A stretch of DNA of 64,000 nucleotides from Mycobacterium sp. PSTR-4-N (GTDB taxonomy: Bacteria > Actinomycetota > Actinomycetes > Mycobacteriales > Mycobacteriaceae): positions 62,001-126,000 of the forward strand of contig NZ_JAKRFN010000016.1 in assembly GCF_022348085.1 (NCBI RefSeq), given 5' to 3'. Below, in pieces: positions 1-9,297 of this stretch. Every line of letters begins with the position of its first letter. Positions within the stretch are counted from its first letter, which is position 1. A program made the position numbers and the translations under genes. The notes under the pieces are model-generated. The model was given only the letters and a program-made list of their open reading frames with translations. It did no database searches and was not told the DNA's origin.

Positions 1-1
1 C

Positions 2-838
2 CCGATCGGCCGCGTCCGGCCCGGGTCGGATTCGCTGCTCCGGATGCGCCTGGACCTCGAGGAGTGCGCCACCGGGGTGACCAAGCAGGTCACGGTCGAC
101 ACCGCGGTGCTGTGCGACCTCTGCCACGGCAAGGGCACCCACGGCAATTCCACCCCCGTCACCTGCGACACCTGTCACGGCCGGGGCGAGGTGCAGACCG
201 TGCAGCGCTCGCTGCTCGGTCAGGTGATGACGTCACGACCGTGCCCGGTGTGCGGCGGCGTCGGTGAGGTGATCCCCGACCCGTGCAACCGGTGCGCCGG
301 CGATGGCCGGGTGCGGGCCCGGCGCGAGATCAGCGTCAAGATCCCCGCCGGGGTCGGCGAGGGCATGCGGGTGCGGCTGGCCGCCCAGGGCGAGGTCGGC
401 CCCGGTGGCGGGCCGGCCGGCGACCTGTACGTCGAGGTGCACGAGAAGCCGCACGACGTGTTCGTCCGCGACGGCGACGACCTGCACTGCACGATCTCGG
501 TGCCGATGGTCGACGCGGCCCTGGGCACCGCGGTGTCGGTGGACGCGATCCTCGACGGGCCGACCGAGATCACGATCGGTGCGGGCACGCAGCCGGGTTC
601 GGTGACGACCCTGCGGGGCCACGGCATGCCGCATCTGCGGTCCGGGGTGCGCGGTGATCTGCACGCCCACATCGACGTGGTGGTGCCGTCGCGGCTGGAC
701 CACGACGACATCGAACTGCTGCGCACGTTCAAGGAGCGCAGTCACGACACCGCCCAGGTGCGCACCACGGCGACCACCGCCACGAACAACGGCGGCGGCC
801 TGTTCTCCCGGTTGCGCGAGACGTTCACCGGCCGCTGA
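2..838 (+). CDS. dnaJ2: Chaperone DnaJ, 3' part (start outside window)
   Basis: Hsp40 co-chaperone that delivers unfolded clients to DnaK and stimulates its ATPase. The frame is open from base 2, so the J domain and G/F region lie upstream. The visible part has the zinc-binding domain with four CxxCxGxG-type repeats (CDLCHGKG, CDTCHGRG, CPVCGGVG, CNRCAGDG), then the two beta-barrel client-binding domains and a short C-terminal tail. The following gene starts 6 bases later, matching the M. tuberculosis order dnaJ2-rsmE. The ATG at 44 is an internal Met, not a start. Confidence 0.95.
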   Translation, partial: PIGRVRPGSDSLLRMRLDLEECATGVTKQVTVDTAVLCDLCHGKGTHGNSTPVTCDTCHGRGEVQTVQRSLLGQVMTSRPCPVCGGVGEVIPDPCNRCAGDGRVRARREISVKIPAGVGEGMRVRLAAQGEVGPGGGPAGDLYVEVHEKPHDVFVRDGDDLHCTISVPMVDAALGTAVSVDAILDGPTEITIGAGTQPGSVTTLRGHGMPHLRSGVRGDLHAHIDVVVPSRLDHDDIELLRTFKERSHDTAQVRTTATTATNNGGGLFSRLRETFTGR

Positions 839-844
839 CCCGCA

Positions 845-1582
845 GTGCGGAGCCTGTTCTACGTCGACGCGGTGCCCGGTGTCGATGAGGTCGCCTTCGT
901 CGACGGCGACGAGGGCCACCACGCGGCCACGGTGCGCCGCACCCGCGTCGGTGAGGAACTCGACCTCGCCGACGGTGCGGGCACGGTCGCGCAGTGCGTC
1001 GTCGAAGACGTGGGCAAAGGCCGGCTGACCGCGCGGGTGAGGGACCGCCGGGTGGTCGCGCCGCCGACGCCGACGGTGACCGTGGTGCAGGCGCTGCCCA
1101 AGTCGGAGCGCGCCGAGCTCGCCGTCGAACTGGCCACCGAGGCAGGCGCCGACGCGTTCGTGCCGTGGCAGGCCGCGCGCTGCGTCGCCCGCTGGGAGGG
1201 TGCGGCGAAGGTCGACAAGGGGTTGCGCCGGTGGGCCGCGGTGGTGCGCTCGGCGGCCCGCCAGTCACGGCGGCCCCACATTCCCGCCGTGCACGCCCCG
1301 GTGTCCAGCGCCGAACTGGCGGATCTCGTCCGCGCAGCCCCCGGACCGGTCCTGGTGTTGCACGAATCAGCCGATCGCCCGCTGAGCGACGTGCCGCTGG
1401 CAGATGCCGCCGCGGTGACGCTCGTGGTGGGTCCCGAAGGGGGCATCTCCGACGCCGAGCTGGACACGCTGACCGGGGCGGGCGCAGTCGCGGTGCGACT
1501 CGGCCCCACGGTGCTGCGCACGTCGACGGCCGCGGCTGTTGCGCTGGGCGCGCTCGGTGTGCTGACCCCGCGCTGGGCCTGA
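845..1582 (+). CDS. rsmE: 16S rRNA (uracil(1498)-N(3))-methyltransferase RsmE
   Basis: SAM-dependent SPOUT methyltransferase that N3-methylates U1498 of 16S rRNA. The GTG start lies 6 bases after dnaJ, giving 245 residues, the usual size. The N-terminal PUA-like part is followed by the knotted SPOUT domain: LVVGPEGGISDAEL near residue 197 and LGPTVLRTSTAAAVAL near 219 form the SAM-binding knot. It is probably co-transcribed with dnaJ. Confidence 0.93.
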   Translation: MRSLFYVDAVPGVDEVAFVDGDEGHHAATVRRTRVGEELDLADGAGTVAQCVVEDVGKGRLTARVRDRRVVAPPTPTVTVVQALPKSERAELAVELATEAGADAFVPWQAARCVARWEGAAKVDKGLRRWAAVVRSAARQSRRPHIPAVHAPVSSAELADLVRAAPGPVLVLHESADRPLSDVPLADAAAVTLVVGPEGGISDAELDTLTGAGAVAVRLGPTVLRTSTAAAVALGALGVLTPRWA

Positions 1583-1633
1583 CGCTAAACTGGTCAGCAT
1601 TCACCGGCACAGGAAGCAGGCAGACAACTCCAC

Positions 1634-2671
1634 GTGACCCCCCGCGAGACGAACGCAGGCTCGGACAGTTCGCACGTCCGCAGCAGCATCACCGTTCCGC
1701 CCGACCTCGTGGTGGGCCTGCTCGGCCGCTCCGACGAGAACCTCCGGGCGCTGGAATCCCTGCTCACCGCCGACATCCACGCCCGCGGCAACGCGCTGAC
1801 CGTCTCCGGTGAACCGGCCGACGTGGCGCTGGCCGAACGGGTGGTCTCCGAGCTCCTCGAGATCCTCGGCAGCGGTCAGCGGCTCACTCCCGACGCGGTG
1901 CGGCACAGCGTCGCGATGCTGACCGGGGCAGGCGACGAGTCGCCGGCCGACGTGCTGACGCTGGACATCCTGAGCCGCCGCGGCAAGACGATCCGCCCCA
2001 AGACGCTGAACCAGAAGCGCTACGTCGACGCGATCGACACCCACACGATCGTCTTCGGCATCGGGCCGGCGGGCACCGGCAAGACCTATCTGGCGATGGC
2101 CAAGGCCGTCAGCGCGCTGCAGTCCAAACAGGTCAGCCGCATCATCTTGACCCGGCCGGCGGTCGAGGCGGGCGAACGCCTCGGCTTCCTGCCCGGCACG
2201 CTGAGCGAGAAGATCGATCCCTACCTGCGCCCGCTTTACGACGCGCTGCACGACATGATGGACCCCGAGCTGATCCCCAAGCTGATGAGCGCCGGCGTCA
2301 TCGAGGTCGCGCCGCTGGCCTACATGCGTGGCCGGACGATCTCCGATGCGTTCATCATCCTCGACGAGGCGCAGAACACCACCGCCGAGCAGATGAAGAT
2401 GTTCCTGACCCGGTTGGGGTTCAACTCCAAAATCGTTGTCACGGGCGACATCACACAGGTGGACCTGCCCGGCGGGGCGCCGTCGGGGCTGAACGCGGCC
2501 ATGCGGATCCTCGACGGCATCGACGACATCCACTTCGCCGAACTCACCAGCGCCGACGTGGTGCGCCACCGGCTGGTGTCCGAGATCGTGGACGCCTACG
2601 CGAAATTCGAGGAGCCGACCCTGATGAACCGGGCCCAGCGCCGCTCGGGCACCGGCAGGCCGAGGCGGTAA
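1634..2671 (+). CDS. phoH: PhoH-like ATPase
   Basis: P-loop ATPase of the PhoH/YbeZ family, cytoplasmic, usually paired with the ribosome-processing nuclease YbeY. GTG start, 345 residues. A KH-like N-terminal segment precedes the ATPase core, with Walker A GPAGTGKTYLAM near residues 141-152 and Walker B AFIILDEAQNTT near 238. ybeY starts 8 bases downstream, the normal bacterial pairing, so a role in rRNA maturation or quality control is inferred. Corresponds by position to Rv2368c. Confidence 0.93.
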   Translation: MTPRETNAGSDSSHVRSSITVPPDLVVGLLGRSDENLRALESLLTADIHARGNALTVSGEPADVALAERVVSELLEILGSGQRLTPDAVRHSVAMLTGAGDESPADVLTLDILSRRGKTIRPKTLNQKRYVDAIDTHTIVFGIGPAGTGKTYLAMAKAVSALQSKQVSRIILTRPAVEAGERLGFLPGTLSEKIDPYLRPLYDALHDMMDPELIPKLMSAGVIEVAPLAYMRGRTISDAFIILDEAQNTTAEQMKMFLTRLGFNSKIVVTGDITQVDLPGGAPSGLNAAMRILDGIDDIHFAELTSADVVRHRLVSEIVDAYAKFEEPTLMNRAQRRSGTGRPRR

Positions 2672-2679
2672 CGACACCC

Positions 2680-3234
2680 ATGACCATCGAGGTGTCCAAC
2701 GAGTCGGGCATCGACGTCTCCGAAACCGAACTTGTGAGCGTCGCGCGCTTCGTGATCCGCAAGATGGACGTCAACCCGGCTGCGGAACTGTCCATGGTGC
2801 TGCTGGATTCGGCGGCCATGGCCGATCTGCACATGCGCTGGATGGATCTGCCCGGCCCCACCGACGTGATGAGTTTCCCGATGGACGAGCTCGAGCCGGG
2901 TGGGCGCCCCGACGCCCCCGAGCCGGGCCCCGAGATGCTCGGCGACATCGTGTTGTGCCCGGAGTTCGCCGCGACCCAGGCAGCCGATGCGGGCCACACC
3001 CTCGGTCAGGAGTTGGCGCTGCTCACCGTGCACGGAGTGCTGCATCTCTTGGGTTACGACCACGCCGAACCGGACGAGGAAAAAGAGATGTTCGCGCTGC
3101 AGCGTCAGCTGCTCGAGGAGTGGGTGGCCGAGCAGGTGGAGGCCTACCACCAAGACCGGCAGAGTGAGAAGGACCGCCGGTTGCTCGACGAGTCGCGATA
3201 CTTCAACGAATCCCACCTCGGCGACACTCCGTGA
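2680..3234 (+). CDS. ybeY: Endoribonuclease YbeY
   Basis: Metal-dependent single-strand RNase needed for 16S rRNA 3'-end maturation and late ribosome quality control. The hallmark HGVLHLLGYDH metal-binding motif (H3xH5xH type) lies near residues 119-129. ATG start, 184 residues. The stop overlaps the GTG of the next gene by 4 bases (GTGA), indicating translational coupling in the phoH-ybeY-CBS-era operon. Confidence 0.95.
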   Translation: MTIEVSNESGIDVSETELVSVARFVIRKMDVNPAAELSMVLLDSAAMADLHMRWMDLPGPTDVMSFPMDELEPGGRPDAPEPGPEMLGDIVLCPEFAATQAADAGHTLGQELALLTVHGVLHLLGYDHAEPDEEKEMFALQRQLLEEWVAEQVEAYHQDRQSEKDRRLLDESRYFNESHLGDTP

Positions 3235-4535
3235 CCGGGCTGGGCCAGCTCGTCGGGGCGATTCTGCTGATTGCCGCCGCGGGCCTGTTCGCCGCGATCG
3301 ACGCCGCGGTCAGCACCGTGTCGATGGCGCGGGTCGAGGAGTTGGTTCGCGACGAACGACCCGGTTCGGTGCGATTGCTGCAGCTGATGGCCGACCGGCC
3401 GCGGTACATCAATCTCGTTGTGCTGCTCCGCATTGCGTGTGAGGTGAGTGCGACGGTGCTGTTGGCCGCCTACCTCGACGACTTCTTGGGCGTCAGCGGC
3501 GGCCTGATGACCGCTGCGGCGATCATGACGGTGATCAGCTTCGTCGCCATCGGCGTGGGTCCGCGCACCGTCGGCAGGCAGAACGCGTACACGATCGCAT
3601 TGGTCTCGGCGCTGCCGCTGCAGGGCATCTCGGTGGTACTCACCCCGGTGAGCCGGCTGCTGGTCCTGCTGGGTAACGCGCTGACACCGGGCCGCGGCTT
3701 CCGCAACGGACCGTTCTCCTCGGAGATCGAGTTGCGTGAGGTGGTCGACCTCGCCCAGCAGCGGGGTGTGGTGGCCGACGACGAACGCCGGATGATCCAG
3801 TCGGTGTTCGAACTCGGGGACACCCCGGCGCGCGAGGTGATGGTGCCGCGTACCGAGATGGTGTGGATCGAGTCGGACAAAACGGCCGGTCAAGCGACGT
3901 CGTTGGCGGTACGCAGCGGGCATTCCCGAATCCCGGTGATCGGCGAGAACGTCGACGACATCGTCGGCGTGGTCTACCTCAAAGACCTTGTGCAACGGAC
4001 GTACTCGTCGCGCAACGGCGGCCGGGACACCTCGGTGGCCGAGGTGATGCGCAAACCGGCGTTCGTGCCCGATTCCAAGCCCCTTGATGCGCTGCTGCGC
4101 GAGATGCAGCTCGACCGTGTGCACATGGTGCTGCTGGTCGACGAGTACGGCGCCATCGCCGGCCTGGTCACGATCGAGGACGTGCTGGAGGAGATCGTCG
4201 GCGAGATCGCCGACGAGTACGACGTCGACGAGGTCGCGCCCGTCGAGGACCTCGGCGAGCGGCAGTACCGGGTATCGGCGCGACTGCCCATCGAGGACCT
4301 CGGCGAGCTCTACGATCTCGAGTTGTCCGAGGACCTCGACGTCGACACGGTCGGTGGGTTGCTGGCTCTGGAGCTGGGCCGGGTTCCGCTGCCCGGCGCC
4401 GAGATCACCTGGGACGGCCTGCTGTTGCGTGCCGAAGGCGGCCCGGACCCGCGGGGACGGGTGCGGGTCGGCACCGTGCTCGTCCGTCCCGTCGACCCCG
4501 AACCCGAGGACACGGAGGACAGCGATGGTGAGTGA
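3231..4535 (+). CDS. CNNM/CorC-type membrane protein with CBS pair
   Basis: Hemolysin-C/CorC family protein, often linked to divalent cation (Mg2+, Co2+) homeostasis, in the cytoplasmic membrane. The N-terminal 180 residues form the DUF21/CNNM membrane domain with about four hydrophobic segments. A CBS pair follows at about 205-330 (EVMVPRTEMVWIE and VLLVDEYGAIAGLVTIEDVLEEI), then a CorC/HlyC C-terminal transporter-associated domain. The start overlaps ybeY by 4 bases. Position matches Rv2366c. Confidence 0.93.
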   Translation: MTGLGQLVGAILLIAAAGLFAAIDAAVSTVSMARVEELVRDERPGSVRLLQLMADRPRYINLVVLLRIACEVSATVLLAAYLDDFLGVSGGLMTAAAIMTVISFVAIGVGPRTVGRQNAYTIALVSALPLQGISVVLTPVSRLLVLLGNALTPGRGFRNGPFSSEIELREVVDLAQQRGVVADDERRMIQSVFELGDTPAREVMVPRTEMVWIESDKTAGQATSLAVRSGHSRIPVIGENVDDIVGVVYLKDLVQRTYSSRNGGRDTSVAEVMRKPAFVPDSKPLDALLREMQLDRVHMVLLVDEYGAIAGLVTIEDVLEEIVGEIADEYDVDEVAPVEDLGERQYRVSARLPIEDLGELYDLELSEDLDVDTVGGLLALELGRVPLPGAEITWDGLLLRAEGGPDPRGRVRVGTVLVRPVDPEPEDTEDSDGE

Positions 4536-4845
4536 GCTCGATGCCGAGGACGCCAAGCTCGTGGTGCTCGCCCGCGGTGCGATGGCACGTGCCGAGGCCA
4601 CCACCGGCGCCGCGGTGCGCGATGCCGACGGCCGCACCTACGCCGGCGCGCCCGTGGGGTTGGCATCATTGGAGTTGACGGCGCTTCAGGCAGCTGTCGC
4701 GGCCGCGGTGTCCAGCGGTGCGACCGGTCTGGAGGCCGCGGTGCTGACCGGAGGTGACGCCGACGATCCGGGAGTGGCCGCGGTGCGTGAACTGAGCGCC
4801 GACGCCGCGATCATCGTCACCGATCGGGCCGGAAACCCGCAGTGA
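4525..4845 (+). CDS. Cytidine deaminase-like protein, zinc site not seen
   Basis: 106-residue protein at the position of Rv2365c, between the CBS protein and era. The ATG at 4525 overlaps the previous gene by 11 bases and is preceded by a GGAGGA stretch. The layout (LVVLARGAMARAEATTGAAV, then an Ala-rich helix, then AAIIVTDRAG) resembles the cytidine deaminase fold, but neither the H/C-A-E nor the P-C-x-x-C zinc ligands are visible. Catalysis is therefore doubtful; a non-catalytic CDA-like fold is the best guess. The stop overlaps the era start by 4 bases. Confidence 0.8.
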   Translation: MVSELDAEDAKLVVLARGAMARAEATTGAAVRDADGRTYAGAPVGLASLELTALQAAVAAAVSSGATGLEAAVLTGGDADDPGVAAVRELSADAAIIVTDRAGNPQ

Positions 4846-5753
4846 CCGACGAATTCCGATCAGGCTTCGCATGTTTCGTCGGCAGGCCGAACACCGGCAA
4901 GTCGACACTGACCAATGCGCTGGTCGGCGCCAAGGTGGCCATCACGTCCAACCGGCCGCAGACGACCCGGCACACGATCCGCGGGATCGTGCACCGGGAC
5001 AGCTTCCAGATCGTGCTCGTCGACACCCCGGGACTGCACCGGCCCCGCACCCTGCTGGGGCAGCGGCTCAACGATCTGGTCAAGGACACCTACTCCGAGG
5101 TCGACGTCATCGGCCTCTGCATCCCGGCTGACGAGAAGATCGGTCCCGGTGACCGGTTCATCTACGAGCAGATCCGCGCGGTGGCGCCCAAGACCACGTT
5201 GATCGCGATCGTCACGAAGATCGACAAGGTCGGCAAAGACGCTGTGGCGCAACAGCTCGTGGCGGTCAGTGAGCTCGTCGGGCCCGACGCCGACATCGTG
5301 CCCGTCTCGGCGACCAAAGCCGAGCAACTCGACGTGCTGACCGATGTGATCGTCTCGCATCTGCCGCCGGGCCCGGCCTTCTACCCCGACGGGGAGCTCA
5401 CCGATGAGCCCGAAGAGGTGCTGATGGCCGAGCTGATCCGCGAGGCGGCGCTCGAAGGGGTGCGTGATGAATTGCCGCATTCGCTGGCTGTCGTCATCGA
5501 TGAGGTCGAGGAACGGGAGAGTCGTGACGATCAGCCGCCGCTGATCGCGGTGCACGCGATCCTCTACGTCGAGCGGGATTCCCAGAAGGGCATCGTGATC
5601 GGCAAGGGCGGCGCCCGGTTGCGCGAGGTCGGCACGGCGGCGCGCACGCAGATCGAGAAACTGCTCGGCACCAAGGTGTACCTCGATCTGCGGGTCAAGA
5701 TCGCCAAGAACTGGCAGCGGGATCCGAAACAGCTGGGGCGGCTGGGGTTCTGA
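4842..5753 (+). CDS. era: GTPase Era
   Basis: Ras-like GTPase that binds the 3' end of 16S rRNA and helps 30S assembly at the membrane. 303 residues, GTG start. G1 is GRPNTGKS (about residues 11-18), G3 DTPGL near 60, G4 TKID near 125, and the C-terminal KH domain carries VIGKGGARLREVG near 247. Note G1 has T where many Era proteins have V or N. It closes the phoH-ybeY-CBS-era operon. Confidence 0.96.
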   Translation: MTDEFRSGFACFVGRPNTGKSTLTNALVGAKVAITSNRPQTTRHTIRGIVHRDSFQIVLVDTPGLHRPRTLLGQRLNDLVKDTYSEVDVIGLCIPADEKIGPGDRFIYEQIRAVAPKTTLIAIVTKIDKVGKDAVAQQLVAVSELVGPDADIVPVSATKAEQLDVLTDVIVSHLPPGPAFYPDGELTDEPEEVLMAELIREAALEGVRDELPHSLAVVIDEVEERESRDDQPPLIAVHAILYVERDSQKGIVIGKGGARLREVGTAARTQIEKLLGTKVYLDLRVKIAKNWQRDPKQLGRLGF

Positions 5754-5789
5754 CCGGGTCGTCCACTCGGGTTGTGTCAGAGTGGTTCG

Positions 5790-6479
5790 GTGACGTACGG
5801 GCAGGGGTGGCAGCCGCCGGCGGTGGACTGGTCGTCAACGCGGGGGCGCATTCTGCTGGCGGCGTCTGTGTTGTTCGCCCAGCGCGGATATTTCGGCACG
5901 TCGACCCGTGACATCGCCGAGGCCGTGCAGATCCGGCAGCCGTCGTTGTTCCACCATTTCGGGGCGAAGCACGAGATCTTCCGCACGCTGGTCGAACTCG
6001 ATCTCGGCCCGTCCATCGCGCGGATGGACCGGCGGCTTGCGGAGACGTCGAGCTGGGCCGAGAAGCTCCACCTGGCCATCGCCTGCGACGTCAGGGAGAT
6101 CCTCGCGCAGCCGTTCGACGCACGGGGTCTGTATCAGGACGCGGTGCTGGCGCTCGACGAGTTCGCGGCAGAGCGGCACGGCATCGAGATCTTCCACCGG
6201 CAGATCGAGCGCGTGGTCACCGGCGGTAGGCGTGCGGGGGAGTTCGCGGCCTTCGAGCCGTCGTTCGTGGTGCGTGCCGCCAACGGTGTGCTGTTCGAGA
6301 CGTTGCGGGAACAGGGGGGTCCGGCGGGCCCGGTGCGCCGGCAGCGCCCGATCCAGGCTGCCGACTTCGTGGTGCGCTCGCTGTTGACCGACCAGGACCG
6401 CCTGGCCGACATCCGTGCCGTGACCCGGCGCCGTCTGAAGACATCGGCCGCCACACGCGCCCTATCCTCCGATAGGTAG
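5790..6479 (+). CDS. TetR-family transcriptional regulator
   Basis: 229-residue one-component repressor. The N-terminal helix-turn-helix covers about residues 14-60 (RILLAASVLFAQRGYFGTST, then IRQPSLFHHFGAKHEIF), with an all-helical ligand/dimerisation region after it. The start is uncertain: GTG at 5790 is preferred; an in-frame TTG at 5772 would add six residues. It lies 50 bases upstream of a gamma-glutamyltransferase-like gene on the same strand and may control it. This block is absent between era and amiA2 in M. tuberculosis. Confidence 0.85.
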   Translation: MTYGQGWQPPAVDWSSTRGRILLAASVLFAQRGYFGTSTRDIAEAVQIRQPSLFHHFGAKHEIFRTLVELDLGPSIARMDRRLAETSSWAEKLHLAIACDVREILAQPFDARGLYQDAVLALDEFAAERHGIEIFHRQIERVVTGGRRAGEFAAFEPSFVVRAANGVLFETLREQGGPAGPVRRQRPIQAADFVVRSLLTDQDRLADIRAVTRRRLKTSAATRALSSDR

Positions 6480-6529
6480 CACGGGCGGGTCGACCCGGCA
6501 CCCCGAGATGCGACAGGGAGGAGTGCTGC

Positions 6530-8125
6530 GTGCCCACGCCCAGCGGTCACACATCGTCGACCGGTGCCGTCGCCACGCCGCACCGGCTGGCCACCGACGC
6601 CGCCGCCGAGGTCTACCGCCACGGTGGAACCGCCGTCGACGCGGCGATCGCGGCCGCTGCGGTCCTCACCGTCGTCTACCCGCACAACGTCGCTCTCGGT
6701 GGCGATCTCGTCGCGTTGGTGCGCAGCCCCGACGGCGCCGTCACCTGTGTCAATGCCTCGGGGTGGGCCGGCGCCGCGGCCGACCCGGTCGCGATGCGCG
6801 CCGTGCACGGGGACACGTTGCCGGACCGCGGGGTCGACACGGTGACGGTGCCTGGTGGGGTGCGCGGATGGGAAGCGTTGTGGCGCTTCGGCAGCCGTCT
6901 GCGCTGGAGCAGATTACTCGAACCTGCCGAACGCATCGCCCGCAGCGGGGTGCCCGTGGCCCCGTCGGTCGCTGCTCACCTCGACGATGCCGAGAACGCC
7001 GATCTGGCGGGCATCGTCGACTTCGACATCGTGTTCCGCCCGGGCGGCCGGACGTTGAGAGAGGGCGAGATCTTCCGCCAGCGGGCGTTGGCCGACACGT
7101 TCACCGCCCTGCGGTTCGGCGGGCCCGACGAGTTCTACACCGGCACGCTGGGGCAGCGCACGGTCGCTTACCTGCGCTCGCGCGGCTCGGTGCTGCAGGC
7201 CGCGGATTTCGCCGAGTTCGCCGCCGAGGTCACCGAGCCGCTGTCGGTGCACTTCCGCGGCCTCACCGTGTACACCAGCCCACCCAACACGCACGGCTTC
7301 GTGATGGTGCGGGCCTTGCGGGCTCTCGACGCGCTCGGTGTCGGGCAACCGCTGGGCGACGACCTGCCGACACTGATGCAGATCTTCGGTCACGCGAACC
7401 AGCTGCGGACCGCCCACCTGGCCGACCCGCGACACGCCGATGTGGACGTCGCCGCACTCGTCGACGGTGACGTGGGTGCGCGTGCGACGCTCGCGCACAC
7501 CCGGGACATGACGGGTCCGTTGCCCGCCGGCGACACCGTGGGGGTGGCCACCGCCGACGGGCAGGGCTTCGCCGTGTCGTTGATCCAGAGCGTCTATCAC
7601 GCCTTCGGCTCGGGCCTGATCGATCCGCAGACAGGCATCCTGTTCCACAACCGCGGAACCAGTTTCGACCTCACGCCCGCGTCGCCGAACGTGCTGGCTC
7701 CGCGCAAGCGGCCGCGCCACACGTTGATGCCCGCGCTGACCACCGAGGACGGTAGGCTCCGGCACGTGCTGGCCACGATGGGCGGGCAGGGCCAACCGCA
7801 GATCCTCACCGAGATCCTGCTGCGGATGCTCGACGGAGCGGCCCCGGCCGACGCGGTGGCGGCCCCCCGTGCGATCGTCGGTCGCCAGACCCGTCTCGCC
7901 GGTGCCGACACGATCTCGGTCGAGGACGGCGTCGATGGCCCGGCCCGCGCGGCGCTGGCGCGCTCGGGCCTCGACGTGGTCGAGCTCCCCGGCCACAGTG
8001 AGTCGTGCGGTCAGGCGAATGTCGTTGCCGCGCAGGCAGACGGCTCGCTGGTGGCGGCGACTGACCCCCGCGCGGACGGTTCGGCGGCCGTCGTGCACCA
8101 CGTGCGTCTTCCGGCCCGCCCGTGA
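6530..8125 (+). CDS. Gamma-glutamyltransferase (Ntn-hydrolase) family protein
   Basis: GGT enzymes are autoprocessed Ntn hydrolases that cleave or transfer gamma-glutamyl groups. 531 residues, GTG start with a good ribosome site (GGGAGGAG) upstream. The family start region (HRLATDAAAEVYRHGGTAVDAAIA) and a plausible nucleophile Thr near residue 336 (AGDTVGVATADGQGFAVS) are visible, followed by FGSGLIDPQTGILFHNRG. Unlike classical periplasmic GGT there is no signal peptide, and TV replaces the usual TTH after the nucleophile, so substrate and even autoprocessing are open. It overlaps the next gene by 4 bases. Confidence 0.87.
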   Translation: MPTPSGHTSSTGAVATPHRLATDAAAEVYRHGGTAVDAAIAAAAVLTVVYPHNVALGGDLVALVRSPDGAVTCVNASGWAGAAADPVAMRAVHGDTLPDRGVDTVTVPGGVRGWEALWRFGSRLRWSRLLEPAERIARSGVPVAPSVAAHLDDAENADLAGIVDFDIVFRPGGRTLREGEIFRQRALADTFTALRFGGPDEFYTGTLGQRTVAYLRSRGSVLQAADFAEFAAEVTEPLSVHFRGLTVYTSPPNTHGFVMVRALRALDALGVGQPLGDDLPTLMQIFGHANQLRTAHLADPRHADVDVAALVDGDVGARATLAHTRDMTGPLPAGDTVGVATADGQGFAVSLIQSVYHAFGSGLIDPQTGILFHNRGTSFDLTPASPNVLAPRKRPRHTLMPALTTEDGRLRHVLATMGGQGQPQILTEILLRMLDGAAPADAVAAPRAIVGRQTRLAGADTISVEDGVDGPARAALARSGLDVVELPGHSESCGQANVVAAQADGSLVAATDPRADGSAAVVHHVRLPARP

Positions 8126-8787
8126 TCGGTCAGCTGCGGGTCGGCCTGATGCTGACCCTGACCGCCGTGACGGGCGCGCTCGACGCGGTGGGCTACCTGA
8201 GCCTGGACCGGGTGTTCACCGGGAACATGACCGGCAACGTGGTGATCCTGGGCATGGGCATCGCCTCGGAGGAGGGTCTGCCGGTGGCAGGCCCGCTGAT
8301 CGCGCTGGGTGGCTTCACCGTCGGCGCGGCGGTGGCCGGCCTGCTCACCCGGGGCCGGACCGCCGGCTGGAACCGCGTCGTCACCCTGACGCTGTGGACC
8401 AACGCCGTGGTCCTCGCCGCGGTGGCGACGGTGTTGACAGTCGTCGCTCCGACCGGTCGATCGGCGGGCGGAATCGCCTGCGCCACAACGCTTGCTGTCG
8501 TGATGGGCATGCAGGCCGCGATCGCGCGGTTCCTCGCCGTGCCGGACATGACCACCGTCGTCGTCACGTCGACCATCACCTCGTTCGCCGGGGAGACGCT
8601 GCTCGCGGGCGGCCTGGGGTGGATGGCCCACCGACGGCTGTGGGCGGTGGTGCTGATCTTCGCCGGCGCGCTGGCGGGAGCGCTGCTGACCAAGCTGGGG
8701 GTCGGGGTGCCGGTCTACGCGGCGGCGGCAGTGGTGCTCGTCTGCGCGATGACGGGGCACCGATACTGGAATCGGCTGCCCGCGTGA
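8122..8787 (+). CDS. YoaK/DUF1275-type membrane protein
   Basis: 221-residue integral membrane protein with about six hydrophobic helices. It has the family N-terminus (LTAVTGALDAVGYLSL, then FTGNMTGNVVILG) typical of DUF1275/YoaK. Molecular function of the family is not known. The GTG start overlaps the upstream GGT-like gene by 4 bases, so the two are probably co-translated. Confidence 0.88.
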   Translation: MIGQLRVGLMLTLTAVTGALDAVGYLSLDRVFTGNMTGNVVILGMGIASEEGLPVAGPLIALGGFTVGAAVAGLLTRGRTAGWNRVVTLTLWTNAVVLAAVATVLTVVAPTGRSAGGIACATTLAVVMGMQAAIARFLAVPDMTTVVVTSTITSFAGETLLAGGLGWMAHRRLWAVVLIFAGALAGALLTKLGVGVPVYAAAAVVLVCAMTGHRYWNRLPA

Positions 8788-8800
8788 GCGCGTCGAGCGC

Positions 8801-9286
8801 TCAGCCCGGTTGCCCGTAGACCGCGACCACCACGGTGCGGTCGAGGCTGTTCTCCGACCACACACCGATCTGGGTGTTGGCGCAGTTGCTCATGATCGCC
8901 ATGTAGTCGGGGCGGTAGTACCACTGGTTGAGGATCTCGATCCCGCTGATCGCCAGCGCGGGGTTGATCGCGACGGTCTCGGCGACCGTCCCGACGAAGC
9001 CCGCCCGGTTGGCGCGGTCCTGTGCGGTCGAGCCGTCGGAGCCGATGTCGCCGTCGAGCGCACGGTTGTTGAGGACGTCGTTGGCATGCCACTGGGCGGC
9101 CAGCCGCAGCTGCGGGTTGATCGCGATGTCGGTGCCGCAGCCGTGTTGCTTCTGGATCGTGTACACGTTGACCACGACGCTCTCGTTGAGGCGCTTGTTG
9201 TCGGCGTGCGCAGCCGGCAGCGCGGTGCCCACGGCGCCCAGGAGCAGCGCCGTCGGCAGCGCACAAGCGATCCTGGTGGCGGTCAC
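8801..9286 (-). CDS. Secreted CAP (SCP-like) domain protein
   Basis: 161 residues from a GTG at 9286, chosen because it opens directly into a signal peptide (ACALPTALLLGAVGTALPAA, cleavage near AHA-D). The mature part has the CAP fold: NPQLRLAAQWHANDVLNN near 55-75, GTVAETVAINP, YYRPDYMAIM and a closing TQIGVWSENSLDRTVVVAVY. Two cysteines probably form a disulphide. CAP proteins are extracellular with varied roles; the specific role here is unknown. Convergent with the YoaK gene. Confidence 0.85.
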   Translation of the reverse strand: MTATRIACALPTALLLGAVGTALPAAHADNKRLNESVVVNVYTIQKQHGCGTDIAINPQLRLAAQWHANDVLNNRALDGDIGSDGSTAQDRANRAGFVGTVAETVAINPALAISGIEILNQWYYRPDYMAIMSNCANTQIGVWSENSLDRTVVVAVYGQPG

Positions 9287-9297
9287 AGCCGGTGAGA

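Noticed and set aside
3144..4637. 497-residue minus-strand ORF across the CNNM/CBS gene
   Set aside because: A high-GC antisense shadow rich in H, R, D and V; the plus strand encodes a recognised family.
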